NCBI RefSeq assembly: GCF_000337135.1
Contig: NZ_AOIN01000045.1
Location: forward strand, 1-41,813
DNA from: Natrialba chahannaoensis JCM 10990
Lineage (GTDB): Archaea > Halobacteriota > Halobacteria > Halobacteriales > Natrialbaceae
DNA length: 41,813 bases
Direction of reading: 5' to 3'
In this document: positions 22,485-30,792 of the stretch, piece after piece
Layout of the letters: every line of letters starts with the position of its first letter
How positions within the stretch are numbered: the first letter of the stretch is position 1
Notes under the pieces: generated by a model
The model's input: only the letters and a program-made list of their open reading frames with translations
The model's database searches: none
Told to the model about the DNA's origin: nothing
Position numbers and translations under genes: made by a program

Positions 22485-23926
22485 TTCCGGCGGGCGTCGT
22501 CACCGCGGGCCGTGTGACTCACGAGAGCGGGACCGTTGACGATCTCGCAGCCGCGAGTCCGGACAGCCAGCAGGCTGCCGTCGCGGACCTCTGTTCGGCA
22601 CCCGGAATCGATGAAGCCTACGTGCTCTCGACGTGCAACCGCGTCGAGGCATACGTCGTTTCCGCCGACCCGGTCATCGGCCGCACAGCGCTTTCTGAAT
22701 TCTTCGCTGGTGTCGATGACGATGACGATGACCAGCGTCAGACAAGCGATGAACGGAACGGAACAGCAGCGGACACGAACACGGCCACTGCCCACGACCC
22801 ACTCGTCATCACCGACCACGACGACAGCCTCACCCACCTGCTTCGCGTTGCAACCGGACTCGAGTCCGTTGTCCTCGGCGAAGACCAAATCATCGGCCAG
22901 GTCCGCACAGCATACGAGGACGCTCGCGCTGCTGGCGGTATCGGCACCATGCTCGAGCCGGCCGTCACGAAGGCGATTCACGTCGGCGAGCGGGCTCGAA
23001 CCGAGACCGAGATCAACGAGGGCGTCGTCTCGCTCGGCTCGGCCGCGATCCGCCTTGCCGGCCAGACAGTATCGCTCGAGGGCGCGAACGCGCTCGTCGT
23101 CGGCGCAGGCGAGATGGGGCAACTGGCCGCACGCAGCCTCGCAGACGCCGATGTCGACGAACTCGTTGTCTCGAACCGAACCGTCTCGCGCGCCGACCAC
23201 CTCATTTCGGAACTCGACCACGACAACGCACGCGCCGTTCCACTTGAGTCCCTCGACATGCTTGCACCGAGAGCGGATGTAATTGTGGCTGCGACTGGCA
23301 GCGACGAGCCGGTAATCGGTCGAGCGCACTTCGTCGGGACGGACGGCGAGGACGCGATGGATGGGGAAAACGCGACGATGTCCGAAGACGAACGCGTCGT
23401 CGTCGATCTCGGCCAACCGCGCGACGTCGATCCGGCGATCGACGCACTCGACAGCATCACCGTCTACGACTTAGACGACCTCGAGACGATTACCGAGGAG
23501 ACCCGCGAGCAGCGCGCCGACGCCGCACGCGAGGTTGAGACAATGATCAACCACGAGTTCGACCTGCTCTGCGAGCAGTACAAGCGCGCCCGCGCTGACG
23601 AAGTTATCGCCGCGATGTACGAATCCGCGGCCCGGATTAAACAGCGGGAACTCGAGACAGCACTGTCCCAACTCGAGGACGAGTCGTTCACGCCGGCCCA
23701 GCGCGAGGTCGTCGAGACGATGGCCGACGCGCTGGTGAGTCAGTTGCTCGCGCCGCCGACACAGAGCTTGCGGGAGGCAGCAGCCGAGGACGACTGGAGT
23801 ACGATCAACACTGCTCTACAGCTGTTCGACCCCGATTTCGGCGACGAGGATGGACCGTCACTCCTGGAGCGAACGCAGACTGCACAGCGCAGGGAGGCGG
23901 CGTTCGAGGCGACTGACGACGACTAG
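22481..23926 (+). CDS. hemA: Glutamyl-tRNA reductase
   Basis: 481 residues. It reduces glutamyl-tRNA with NADPH to glutamate-1-semialdehyde, the first committed step of tetrapyrrole synthesis. Motifs: LSTCNRVEAY with the nucleophile Cys52; GLESVVLGEDQIIGQVR near 129-145; the NADPH-binding VVGAGEMGQLAARSLADA; and the C-terminal dimerisation helices (INHEFDLLCEQYKRARADEVI onward). The start is GTG at 22481, overlapping the preceding stop. Two acidic insertions stand out: residues about 78-107 (six consecutive Asp, then a Thr/Asn/Ala-rich stretch) and a loop with DGEDAMDGENATMSEDE before the VVDLGQPRDVDP motif. Both fall in loops and look like halophilic adaptations rather than damage. Confidence 0.95.
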   Translation: MIPAGVVTAGRVTHESGTVDDLAAASPDSQQAAVADLCSAPGIDEAYVLSTCNRVEAYVVSADPVIGRTALSEFFAGVDDDDDDQRQTSDERNGTAADTNTATAHDPLVITDHDDSLTHLLRVATGLESVVLGEDQIIGQVRTAYEDARAAGGIGTMLEPAVTKAIHVGERARTETEINEGVVSLGSAAIRLAGQTVSLEGANALVVGAGEMGQLAARSLADADVDELVVSNRTVSRADHLISELDHDNARAVPLESLDMLAPRADVIVAATGSDEPVIGRAHFVGTDGEDAMDGENATMSEDERVVVDLGQPRDVDPAIDALDSITVYDLDDLETITEETREQRADAAREVETMINHEFDLLCEQYKRARADEVIAAMYESAARIKQRELETALSQLEDESFTPAQREVVETMADALVSQLLAPPTQSLREAAAEDDWSTINTALQLFDPDFGDEDGPSLLERTQTAQRREAAFEATDDD

Positions 23927-24149
23927 TGTGGGCTGATTTTGAGCCACTTGCTACATCGGACCGACAGCGGCCGAATCCGCGAGGTCGGCGCGACCGCAGT
24001 CGAGGCTTCGTGCCGACAAGAAGGACAAAGACGCTGCTACCAGCAGTCGCAGACGCACAGGACGCCCGACTGCAGACCGGCGACACCGAACGAATCTCCG
24101 AATCCGACATGGCACAATCGTTATTTGAGTGGGCTTCGTTCGAGAGACT

Positions 24150-24431
24150 ATGGCTGATCTCTTGGCAGACGACGAAATCGAGGCACAGCTTCCGGACGAG
24201 TGGGACCGGGACGGCGATGAGATCGTTCGCGTATACGAGTTCGACGACTATCTCCGCGGCGTCAACTTCGCACAGATGGTTGGTGAGATCGCCGAATCGC
24301 AGTTCCATCATCCCGAGATCACGATCCGGTACTCGGAAGTCGAGATCCGGCTCACCTCTCATGAGGAAGGGGGCATTACGGATGCAGACACAGAAATGGC
24401 AGAGCTGATCGAGTCCGAACGTAACGCGTAA
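24150..24431 (+). CDS. Pterin-4a-carbinolamine dehydratase (PCD/DCoH)
   Basis: 93 residues, the usual length of this family. The active-site pattern QFHHPEITIRYSEVEIRLTSHEEGGITDAD carries His53, His54 and His71, equivalent to the catalytic histidines of PCD, followed by the GGIT-x-D signature. The enzyme dehydrates 4a-hydroxytetrahydropterins; in archaea without pterin-dependent hydroxylases it may act in pterin or molybdopterin side reactions (inference). The ATG at 24150 is preferred over the upstream start at 24129 because TTATTT at 24121-24126 sits about 26 bases upstream, as expected for a leaderless message. Confidence 0.92.
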   Translation: MADLLADDEIEAQLPDEWDRDGDEIVRVYEFDDYLRGVNFAQMVGEIAESQFHHPEITIRYSEVEIRLTSHEEGGITDADTEMAELIESERNA

Positions 24432-24482
24432 CGCGTACCACAGTAGCGCGTACTGCGTACCACACCGCACACCGGTCCGCAG

Positions 24483-24488
24483 TTTTTT
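24483..24488 (+). terminator. T-tract terminator after the PCD gene
   Basis: A run of six T (GCAGTTTTTTGACC) lies 52 bases after the PCD stop in a GC-rich background; oligo-T is the usual archaeal termination signal. Short GCGTACCACA-type direct repeats precede it (24436-24475), and CACTGCCCA-type direct repeats follow it (24512-24535). Confidence 0.45.
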
Positions 24489-24642
24489 GACCGTATCCTG
24501 TGAGTGACCTCACTGCTCACTGCCCACTGCCCACTACTCTCGGTTCGTGTGTTCAGTCGTCAGCCGCGACCGCCACTGACAGCGCCACCAGTGGGTTGCC
24601 ACCTCCATCATTGAGTAGCTGGAACGCGTCAGCAGACGTACG

Positions 24643-25041
24643 ATGTACGGACAGTACGTCTTCAGGGTTCACGTTCGGCTTCAGCCCGCACAGCCCGGTA
24701 TCTCGCTCGAGCCCGGAACGGAGACGACCACCGTTACCGTCACCCGCGAGGCATCGGAGCCGGGAACCGGCGGCTGGCGATTCTTCCGCGATACGCTCTG
24801 GCGCGGCGAGGTCGCAGACGAGGCCCACGCGCGCCGACTCGCTGAAGACTGGCTTGGTCTTCCCGTTGAGGACGTTTCGTTCAGTGAGTTGCAAGCCGAC
24901 GAGGCGTACATGAACGCCCTGAAGGAGGAAATCGCAGATGATCTGACGGCGTTCAAGGCCGATACCGTCTCCGAAGTGCTCTCGAAGTACCTCGGCTCGA
25001 GTATCCGCGTTGTGGACAACCCAGACAGACCGTCTGAGTGA
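24643..25041 (+). CDS. LWR-salt family protein
   Basis: 132 residues. Contains the motif FFRDTLWRGEVAD (residues about 48-60) that names the haloarchaeal LWR-salt family, preceded by a beta-rich N-terminus (YVFRVHVRLQPAQPGISLEPG) and followed by helices (HARRLAEDWLGLP, AYMNALKEEIADDLTAFKADTVSEVLSKYLGSSIRV). It is soluble and acidic, without a signal peptide. The family occurs in halophilic archaea and its function is not established as far as I know. The ATG at 24643 gives a protein that begins directly with the conserved strand. Confidence 0.85.
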   Translation: MYGQYVFRVHVRLQPAQPGISLEPGTETTTVTVTREASEPGTGGWRFFRDTLWRGEVADEAHARRLAEDWLGLPVEDVSFSELQADEAYMNALKEEIADDLTAFKADTVSEVLSKYLGSSIRVVDNPDRPSE

Positions 25042-25196
25042 TGGTTCGTTTCGTTGTTCCAGTTGCTTGCGCGCAGCCAGAGCATGTGGCACCACCAGAG
25101 CACCGACAGTAGCTAGCACTCACCAAGCTATCACCATTCACATCGTTCAGCGAATCGGTACACATTTACTCGCGAAAACCATACGTTTGTGTCCCG

Positions 25197-25847
25197 ATGG
25201 CGACCCAGAACGTGCACGATCGCGACGAGTACGACTTCTGGCTGCTCGACCTCGACGGCACACTCGTCGACGTCGAGTGGTCCTACACCCGTGGCGTCTT
25301 TGACCGCGTCGGCGACCGCCTCGGCCGTGAGTTCACAGACCAGGAGGCCGACATCCTCTGGAACGGCCTGACCGGTTCGCGCGACCGACAGCTACTCGAG
25401 TGGGACATTAATCCACAGGAGTTCTGGGACGCGTTTCACGCCGAGGAGGATCCGCAGGTGCGGGCCGAGCAAACCTATTTGCACGATGATGCGGCGTTCG
25501 TCGCCGAACTCGATGCACCGGTTGGACTGGTCACACACTGCCAGGAGTTCCTCTGCGAGCCGGTGCTCGACAACGTCGGCATCCGTGACTGGTTCGACGC
25601 GCGGCTGTGCTGTACGGAGCAGACGGGCTGGAAACCGGACCCACAGCCGGTCCAGCAGGTGATGGACGATCTTGGCGTGTCAGGAAACGGCCACCGTGGC
25701 GTGCTTGCGGGCGACGGCGCGAACGACGTGGGTGCGGCCTGGAACGCTGGCCTCGATGCAATCCACGTCGAACGTGTCGGCCACGACCGCCGCGGACAGT
25801 GTGTCCTCGGTGATTATCGCGTCGAGACGTTCGACGACCTCTTTTAA
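25197..25847 (+). CDS. HAD-superfamily hydrolase (phosphoglycolate phosphatase-like)
   Basis: 216 residues. All four HAD motifs are visible: motif I WLLDLDGTLVD (nucleophile Asp18, acid Asp20), motif II LVTHCQEF (Thr in place of Ser/Thr), motif III TGWKPDPQP (Lys), and motif IV LAGDGANDVGAAWNAGL (paired Asp). A helical cap of about 70 residues between motifs I and II places it in subfamily I (phosphoglycolate phosphatase/beta-phosphoglucomutase type). It should hydrolyse a small phosphate ester in the cytoplasm; the substrate is not determined by sequence. A TTTACT element about 30 bases before the ATG may be the promoter. Confidence 0.9.
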   Translation: MATQNVHDRDEYDFWLLDLDGTLVDVEWSYTRGVFDRVGDRLGREFTDQEADILWNGLTGSRDRQLLEWDINPQEFWDAFHAEEDPQVRAEQTYLHDDAAFVAELDAPVGLVTHCQEFLCEPVLDNVGIRDWFDARLCCTEQTGWKPDPQPVQQVMDDLGVSGNGHRGVLAGDGANDVGAAWNAGLDAIHVERVGHDRRGQCVLGDYRVETFDDLF

Positions 25848-25916
25848 GCGCCTTTCTCTCGCCAGATGCCACGTACCTGTACCGCGGACGACAGCGTGTC
25901 AACCTCCAGTCCACAG

Positions 25917-26564
25917 TCAGGACTGCTCAACGTGCTGTAACTCCTCGTTTACCAGCGTCTCGTACGCCCGCCGGAAGCGCTCGGAGAGCGCCTGGTGGGA
26001 TATCCCCAGCTCGGCCGCCAGTTCCTCCATCGAAATACTCCGTGGGATCTCGAAGTAGCCGTACTCGAGTGCGGCCTCAAGCGCCTCCTGCTGTTCGGGC
26101 GTGAGGCGGGTTTCACCGCCATCGGACTGGGCGATATCAGTAATCCGCCGCAAGTCGACGTTGGTTCCCGACTCCGTCAAGCGGTCGTAGGAGTCGGTTA
26201 ACGTTTCGCGGTCACGGTATCGCACTCTGGCTTGCCACCACCCGTCGGTCCCCCACATCTCGAGCAGTGAGCCGCCGTCGACCAGTAGCGTCTCACAGAG
26301 TTCGTCAGTGCCCCTACCGTCGACGAACTCCACGTCGAACAGCAATCTCGAATCTGACTCGACGAGCAGGTCATACTCGAGTACGACGGGGTCGGTGTCG
26401 AACGCGCCCATGGCCTGCTGGCGGTCGACGTTTGCGACCCAGAGGCAGGGTCTGGTTTTCGAGACCGACGACTCGAGTTCGAAGGTGATCTCGGGGGTGT
26501 GTTCGAACGCGGTCACGAGGGTGTTTTCAGTGGCCGGAAGCCGAAGCTCGGCTATCGTCGACAT
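25917..26564 (-). CDS. Bacterioopsin-activator-like HTH regulator (HTH_10)
   Basis: 215 residues. The C-terminal 60 residues are the HTH_10 domain found in haloarchaeal Bat-like regulators: RLTPEQQEALEAALEYGYFEIPRSISMEELAAELGISHQALSERFRRAYETLVNE. The N-terminal part (about 1-150) is the matching beta-rich sensor-like domain, with FEHTPEITFELESSV, VLEYDLLVES and WWQARVRYRDRETLTDSYDRL. It is probably a single-gene transcription regulator with an unknown cue. The ATG at 26564 is chosen over the adjacent GTG at 26567; the promoter CTATTTTTAG fits it. The neighbouring moeA genes run in the same direction upstream of it, with about 200 bases between. Confidence 0.88.
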   Translation of the reverse strand: MSTIAELRLPATENTLVTAFEHTPEITFELESSVSKTRPCLWVANVDRQQAMGAFDTDPVVLEYDLLVESDSRLLFDVEFVDGRGTDELCETLLVDGGSLLEMWGTDGWWQARVRYRDRETLTDSYDRLTESGTNVDLRRITDIAQSDGGETRLTPEQQEALEAALEYGYFEIPRSISMEELAAELGISHQALSERFRRAYETLVNEELQHVEQS

Positions 26565-26588
26565 CACGCTACGTACATCGGCATCCCC

Positions 26589-26597
26589 TAAAAATAG
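26589..26597 (-). promoter_or_regulatory. TATA box of the HTH_10 regulator gene
   Basis: The minus strand reads CTATTTTTAGG, centred about 29 bases before the ATG at 26564; leaderless spacing. Confidence 0.6.
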
Positions 26598-26682
26598 CTG
26601 TTCACGGCGTGCTGACTGTCTTCTGTTAGGATATACACTACGCGGCTAGTTCGTTCTGGCTTGTGTTCGTTGGTGTTCGGTC

Positions 26683-26714
26683 CGGTCAGTGACCGACTGG
26701 CTCGGGAGGGCTCC
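26683..26714. promoter_or_regulatory. Palindrome cluster between moeA and the HTH_10 gene
   Basis: CGGTCA-G-TGACCG at 26683-26695 is a perfect odd palindrome; 7 bases on, GGGAG-GG-CTCCC forms a second small inverted repeat (about 26703-26714). Direct repeats of GTGTTCG precede them at 26663-26679. They lie 3' of the moeA operon and about 120 bases upstream of the regulator gene. They could be an operator or RNA 3' structure; neither is shown. Confidence 0.35.
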
Positions 26715-26769
26715 CCCACGTCGGTTGCAACCTTCCCCACCCACAGCTACAGAGACACGATGCTCACAG

Positions 26770-28716
26770 CTACAGTCCTACGTCGCCCACAACACCCTCC
26801 GCAAGTACAGATTCGAGTTCCCGCACGCTCGCTTTGTCTTCCCGATCCGGGTTCACGAGCACGCGCATGGTCTGGGTTCCCACTGGGACGTACTCGAGTG
26901 AGAGCCGCTCCGCAGTGTCGCGCAGGCCGAGTGCGGCATCGGCAGTGCCTGCGATGACGCGTCTGGCGGGGCTCTCGTGGGCGCGCAGGCCGATGTCGAA
27001 GCCATTGATTTCGGTTGTGAGATCGTGCTGGTCGGCACCCCGCTCTTCCGCGAGGTCGGCAAGTGCTCGCTCGAGGCTCGTACGGAGTCCAGAGTCGGCG
27101 GTCCGGTTGACGAACTGCAGGTCTCGGTCAACCAGATCGTCGAGGCCGTCGATCTCGTCGGGATTGCCCGCGCGGACGATGAGTCCCCAGTCACGCTCCC
27201 AGCGACCGAGTTCGGTCGCCTCAAGCCCGTGTTCGCGCCCGATCGGCCCGGCAACAACGGCCACGTCCGGAATTTCTTCCCGGAGTCGCCGGAGGCCGGG
27301 CCGGGAGCCGACCGAGAGATATCGAGGGTTGTCGAGGCGGTCGAGCACACGGTTGAGTGTAGGATCGTCCTCGCCGACACCGAGCAGCGTTGGCGGGCGA
27401 ACGTCGGGTGAGAAGAGCTGTACGTCGACGGGTTCGCCACGCTCGAGGTAGTCCGTCTCCGGGCCGACCTCGACGACGCCGTCGGCTTCGGCGAGGCTGG
27501 TCGTCGCGCCGCTGCCCTTGTCGACGGGGTAGACGAGGGTGTCGCCGTCACCAGCACCACCATCGTCACTGTCGGTGACGAGCCCCACCGGCATGAGTCG
27601 AAGTCGGCCCTCGCCGTAGCGCTCGTCGCGGGCCATTCGACCAGTAACGGTCGTCGATTCGGGTTCGGAAAGCCCAGCAGCCCGCCGGATCGCCGGCGCG
27701 ACGAACGTCCGGAAGACCATCATCGCCGAGACGGGGTAGCCCGGTAGCCCGACGTACGCGGAGGAATCCAGTCGGCCGACGAGCATCGGCTTCCCCGGCT
27801 TGACACTCACACCGTGAAGCAGCAGTTCACCCTGTTCTTCGATGACGCGGTAGATTACGTCGACCGCGCTCGCGCTGGTCGACCCCGAAGAGAGCACGAG
27901 GTCACACTCCGCAGCAGCCTCGCGGAGAATCTGCTCCATCTCGTCCTGTTCGTCGCCCGCGTGCGGGTAGAGGACCGCCTCGCCGCCCGCGTCCTCGACG
28001 CCGGCCGCGATCGTGTAGCTGTTCACGTCGTAGATCTCGCCGCGGGCGCTCTCGAGTTCCCCGCCGGGTCGAACCAGTTCGTCGCCCGTCGAGACGATGC
28101 CGACGCGCGGTTTGCGCCGGACCGGCACCTCGTCGACCCCGAGGGCAGAGAGGAGGCCAATGTCCCGCGGTGTGATGTGAGTTCCAGGGCCGAGTGCGCG
28201 CTCGCCGGCGGCGACATCCGCGCCGGCGAACATGACGTTGTCGCCGGGAGCGACGGATGTGCGGACCAGTACTGTCCCGTTGCTCTCGTGGTCCTCGCCG
28301 CTCTCGCCGTTCTCATCAGTTCCACCGTTGACATCGCCACCAACGTCCGTCCGCTCCACCGGCACCATCGCATCCGCCCCATCCGGCATCACCGCTCCCG
28401 TCGAAATCTCGGCCGCCTGGCCGGACTCGAGTACAACTTCTGGCTCTTCGCCGGCGTGGACCACGCCGACCACGTCGAGTTCGGCAGGATCGGCCTCGTC
28501 CGCGCCGAACGTATCCCGTGCGTTGAGTGCGTAGCCGTCCAGACTGGCCCGATCGAAACCCGGTACGTCGAGTTCGGCGTCGAGCCGTGCAACCAGGACG
28601 CGGCCGCAGGCGTTCTCGAGTGGCACGCGTTCGACGCCGCCCTCGATCGACAGTGAGTCGATCGCCTCGCGGGCCTCCGTTGGGGAGGCGAGATCGCGAA
28701 ACTCCTTGCGGTTCAT
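26770..28716 (-). CDS. moeA2: MoeA-type molybdopterin molybdotransferase fused to a periplasmic-binding-like (molybdate-sensing?) domain
   Basis: 648 residues. Residues 1 to about 410 are a complete MoeA: VPLENACGRVLVARLDAELDVPGFDRASLDGYAL, AAEISTGAVMPDGADAMVPVE, PRVGIVSTGDELV, VNSYTIAAGVEDAGGE, DLVLSSGSTSASAVDVI, LLHGVSVKPGKPMLVGR and GLPGYPVSAMMVF. From about 440 the protein continues with a substrate-binding-protein-like domain (RYLSVGSRPGLRRLREEIPDVAVVAGPIGREHGLEATELGRWERDWGLIVRAGN, then FVNRTADSGLRTSLERALA). This is the PBP_like domain also found with ModE/LysR-type proteins. MoeA inserts molybdenum or tungsten into adenylated molybdopterin. The extra domain may bind oxyanion or cofactor precursor (inference). 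The gene follows another moeA by 39 bases, but GTTTTTACC about 26 bases upstream may give it its own promoter. Confidence 0.92.
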   Translation of the reverse strand: MNRKEFRDLASPTEAREAIDSLSIEGGVERVPLENACGRVLVARLDAELDVPGFDRASLDGYALNARDTFGADEADPAELDVVGVVHAGEEPEVVLESGQAAEISTGAVMPDGADAMVPVERTDVGGDVNGGTDENGESGEDHESNGTVLVRTSVAPGDNVMFAGADVAAGERALGPGTHITPRDIGLLSALGVDEVPVRRKPRVGIVSTGDELVRPGGELESARGEIYDVNSYTIAAGVEDAGGEAVLYPHAGDEQDEMEQILREAAAECDLVLSSGSTSASAVDVIYRVIEEQGELLLHGVSVKPGKPMLVGRLDSSAYVGLPGYPVSAMMVFRTFVAPAIRRAAGLSEPESTTVTGRMARDERYGEGRLRLMPVGLVTDSDDGGAGDGDTLVYPVDKGSGATTSLAEADGVVEVGPETDYLERGEPVDVQLFSPDVRPPTLLGVGEDDPTLNRVLDRLDNPRYLSVGSRPGLRRLREEIPDVAVVAGPIGREHGLEATELGRWERDWGLIVRAGNPDEIDGLDDLVDRDLQFVNRTADSGLRTSLERALADLAEERGADQHDLTTEINGFDIGLRAHESPARRVIAGTADAALGLRDTAERLSLEYVPVGTQTMRVLVNPDREDKASVRELESVLAEGVVGDVGL

Positions 28717-28755
28717 ACGAGCCCTTCGCAGGCGGACGGTAAAAACGTCAGTTGC

Positions 28756-30105
28756 TCACCGTCGGCCACAGCCGCCGGCGGGCTCCCAGTTTTCCACCAG
28801 AACTGTCTCTCCCTCAGGAATCCCCTCCCGATCATCATCGACGACGACCCAGCCGTCTGCGAGCGCGACACTCGAGAGGACTCCCGAGCCGCTGGCCCGG
28901 GTTGGTGTTGCGGTGAACGTGGGTCCGTCCGGTGCGTCACCGTTGTCATCGTTGTGCGTCAGCTGTACGCGGGCGAACGTTCGTGTGCCAGGTTCGCTGG
29001 GAATCTTGCGATCGAGTTGGGCCTGCGTCGTCGGATGCGGCTCCGGTTCGGTTCCGGTGAGCCAGTGAAGCACCGGCCGGAGGAACTGCACGGCGTTGAT
29101 GATACAGGCGACCGGATAGCCTGGTAGCGCGAGGACGGGCGTGTCTTCGACGATGCCGAGACAGACCGGATGGCCGGGCTTGAGGCCGACGCCGTGGACG
29201 AGCACCTCACCGAGGTCGTCGATCACCTCGGGCAGCAGGTCTCGCTCGCCGACCGAGGAGCCACCGGTCGTCACCACAACGTCTTTCGTCAGGTCGCGCT
29301 GGATTGCAACGCGCAGGGATTCGCTATCGTCCGTGACGATGTCACGGTAGGTCGCGCGTCCGCCCCAGCGCTCGACAAGCCGCGAGACGGTGAGGCCGTT
29401 GGTCTCGATGACCTCGCCGGGGCCCGGATCATGTTCGACGACTTCCTCGCCGGTCGGAATGATGCCCACCGTCGGCCACGCCGCCACCTCGACCTCGGTG
29501 CGCCCAACCGATCGGAGCAGGCCAAGATCCGACGGCCGGAGTCGGTGACCGGCATCGTAGAGGTGCTGTCCTGCGCCGACGTCCTCGCCGACCGGTGCGA
29601 CGTTTTCCCCCTCCGCGACGGCGTCGGTGATCTCGAGCTCCCCTGTCGACTCGACTGTCTCGACGTGCTCGATCATCACGACCGCGTCGGCCCCCTCGGG
29701 GAGTGCGCTGCCAGTGTGGACCCGCGTCGCGGTTTCGGGTGTGACGGGTGCATCGGTTACTGTTTCGTCGCCACGGCCGCCGTTCGACCGAAGTACCGCC
29801 GGCGAGCGCTCGCTCGCCCCGAACGTATCCGCAGCGCGAACGGCGTAGCCGTCCATCGCCGCCCGTTCGTAGTGTGGCACATTTCGTCCGGCCGCAACCG
29901 GCGCTGCGAGCACGCGACCGTCGGCGGACTTGAGTGGCACGGCGTCCGTGCCGGTCGGTGGCTCCGCGTCCTCGTCCTCGCCCTCGCCCTCGGTCCCCCT
30001 TCCGTGGCTATCGGCGATCGCCTCCCTGAGTAGCTGGCGCGCTTCCTTGACCGGGGTTCGGACCTTGAACCCGGCTTCGGTGCGCTCGCGGTCGGCTCCT
30101 TTCAT
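28756..30105 (-). CDS. moeA1: Molybdopterin molybdotransferase MoeA
   Basis: 449 residues. Standard MoeA blocks: GRVLAAPVAAGRNVPHYERAAMDGYAVRAADTFGAS, VHTGSALPEGADAVVMIEHVE, PTVGIIPTGEEVV, ETNGLTVSRLVERWGG, DVVVTTGGSSVGERDLLPEVI, VLVHGVGLKPGHPVCLG and LALPGYPVACI. It lacks the extra C-terminal domain of its neighbour. An acidic Gly/Glu/Asp insertion at about 37-53 is halophile-like. The ATG at 30105 is chosen over the TTG at 30132 because the protein then begins MKGADRERTEAGF like relatives, with AGGA just upstream. Two moeA copies in tandem are common in archaea that handle both molybdenum and tungsten; which metal each serves is unknown. Confidence 0.92.
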   Translation of the reverse strand: MKGADRERTEAGFKVRTPVKEARQLLREAIADSHGRGTEGEGEDEDAEPPTGTDAVPLKSADGRVLAAPVAAGRNVPHYERAAMDGYAVRAADTFGASERSPAVLRSNGGRGDETVTDAPVTPETATRVHTGSALPEGADAVVMIEHVETVESTGELEITDAVAEGENVAPVGEDVGAGQHLYDAGHRLRPSDLGLLRSVGRTEVEVAAWPTVGIIPTGEEVVEHDPGPGEVIETNGLTVSRLVERWGGRATYRDIVTDDSESLRVAIQRDLTKDVVVTTGGSSVGERDLLPEVIDDLGEVLVHGVGLKPGHPVCLGIVEDTPVLALPGYPVACIINAVQFLRPVLHWLTGTEPEPHPTTQAQLDRKIPSEPGTRTFARVQLTHNDDNGDAPDGPTFTATPTRASGSGVLSSVALADGWVVVDDDREGIPEGETVLVENWEPAGGCGRR

Positions 30106-30223
30106 ATCCTGTAGCGGGTCGCGGGGCGTCAAAAGCGTAGGGGGAGGATCGTCGTCGTGTGTTTTTTCAGCAGGCGGTGGTGCGGGCAGAAGCTGGCTGC
30201 GGACGCGATGACCGCGACCGCGG

Positions 30224-30231
30224 GCTTTTTC
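30224..30231 (+). promoter_or_regulatory. TATA-like box of the hsp20 gene
   Basis: GGCTTTTTCGTA is centred about 28 bases before the ATG at 30256. It lies in the 150-base divergent region shared with moeA1. Confidence 0.45.
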
Positions 30232-30255
30232 GTATCGGCGTTCGAACCTGTATCT

Positions 30256-30792
30256 ATGCCAGCGCTCCGCGACGCCCTGCGGGATCTTACCGAGGACGTC
30301 TTCTTCGATCTTCTCGAGAGCAATGACTCGTACCTGCTCGTGCTGGACGTGCCGGGAATTACTGCTGATTCACTCAACTGCGTCGTCGAGGACGGCCAGC
30401 TCGTGATCACGGCCCAGCGTGAGAAAGACACTCCTGATGGCTACCAGTATCTCGAGGAAAACCGATCCCTGCTGGTCGATATCGAACTCCCCCTACCAAA
30501 CGATATCCAGACGACCATGATCGAAACGGACGCCGTCGTCGAGCGTGGAGTACTCGAGATCACGTTGCCAAAGGAAACGACCGAAGAGACGACGATCGAC
30601 ATTGTTGATGAGATCGGTGCCGACGGCGAAACTGATACCGACACCGACACTGACACTGACGCTGATACTAACGCCAAAACAGATACTGGCTCTGATTTTG
30701 AGACTGCGCCTGACACCGATACCGACACCAGCACTGACGCCGACGCTGACACCGATGCCGACACCAGTACTGACGCCGACGAACCGAGGTGA
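30256..30792 (+). CDS. Hsp20 (alpha-crystallin) small heat-shock protein with Asp-Thr repeat tail
   Basis: 178 residues. Residues about 25-115 form an alpha-crystallin domain: SYLLVLDVPGITADSLNCVVEDGQLVITAQRE, YQYLEENRSLLVDIELPLPNDI, and VVERGVLEITLPKE, the last matching the A-x-x-x-n-GVL-x-I/V-x-x-PK signature of Hsp20. Such proteins hold unfolding clients under stress. After residue 122 there are about 55 residues of nearly pure DT/DA/DTS repeats. That tail replaces the usual short IXI-bearing end, and no IXI motif is seen after the domain apart from TIDIVDE. The ATG at 30256 fits the promoter; earlier in-frame starts add a basic, Cys-containing stretch. The stop TGA at 30790 is in the same frame as the ABC1 kinase that follows directly. 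Confidence 0.85.
   Translation: MPALRDALRDLTEDVFFDLLESNDSYLLVLDVPGITADSLNCVVEDGQLVITAQREKDTPDGYQYLEENRSLLVDIELPLPNDIQTTMIETDAVVERGVLEITLPKETTEETTIDIVDEIGADGETDTDTDTDTDADTNAKTDTGSDFETAPDTDTDTSTDADADTDADTSTDADEPR

Noticed and set aside
24500-24913. 137-codon frame before and inside the LWR-salt gene
   Set aside because: Out of frame with the recognised LWR-salt protein, Ser/Arg/Pro-rich and without similarity.
28706-30033. Plus-strand frames opposite moeA1
   Set aside because: Shadow frames; the minus strand carries all MoeA motifs without interruption.
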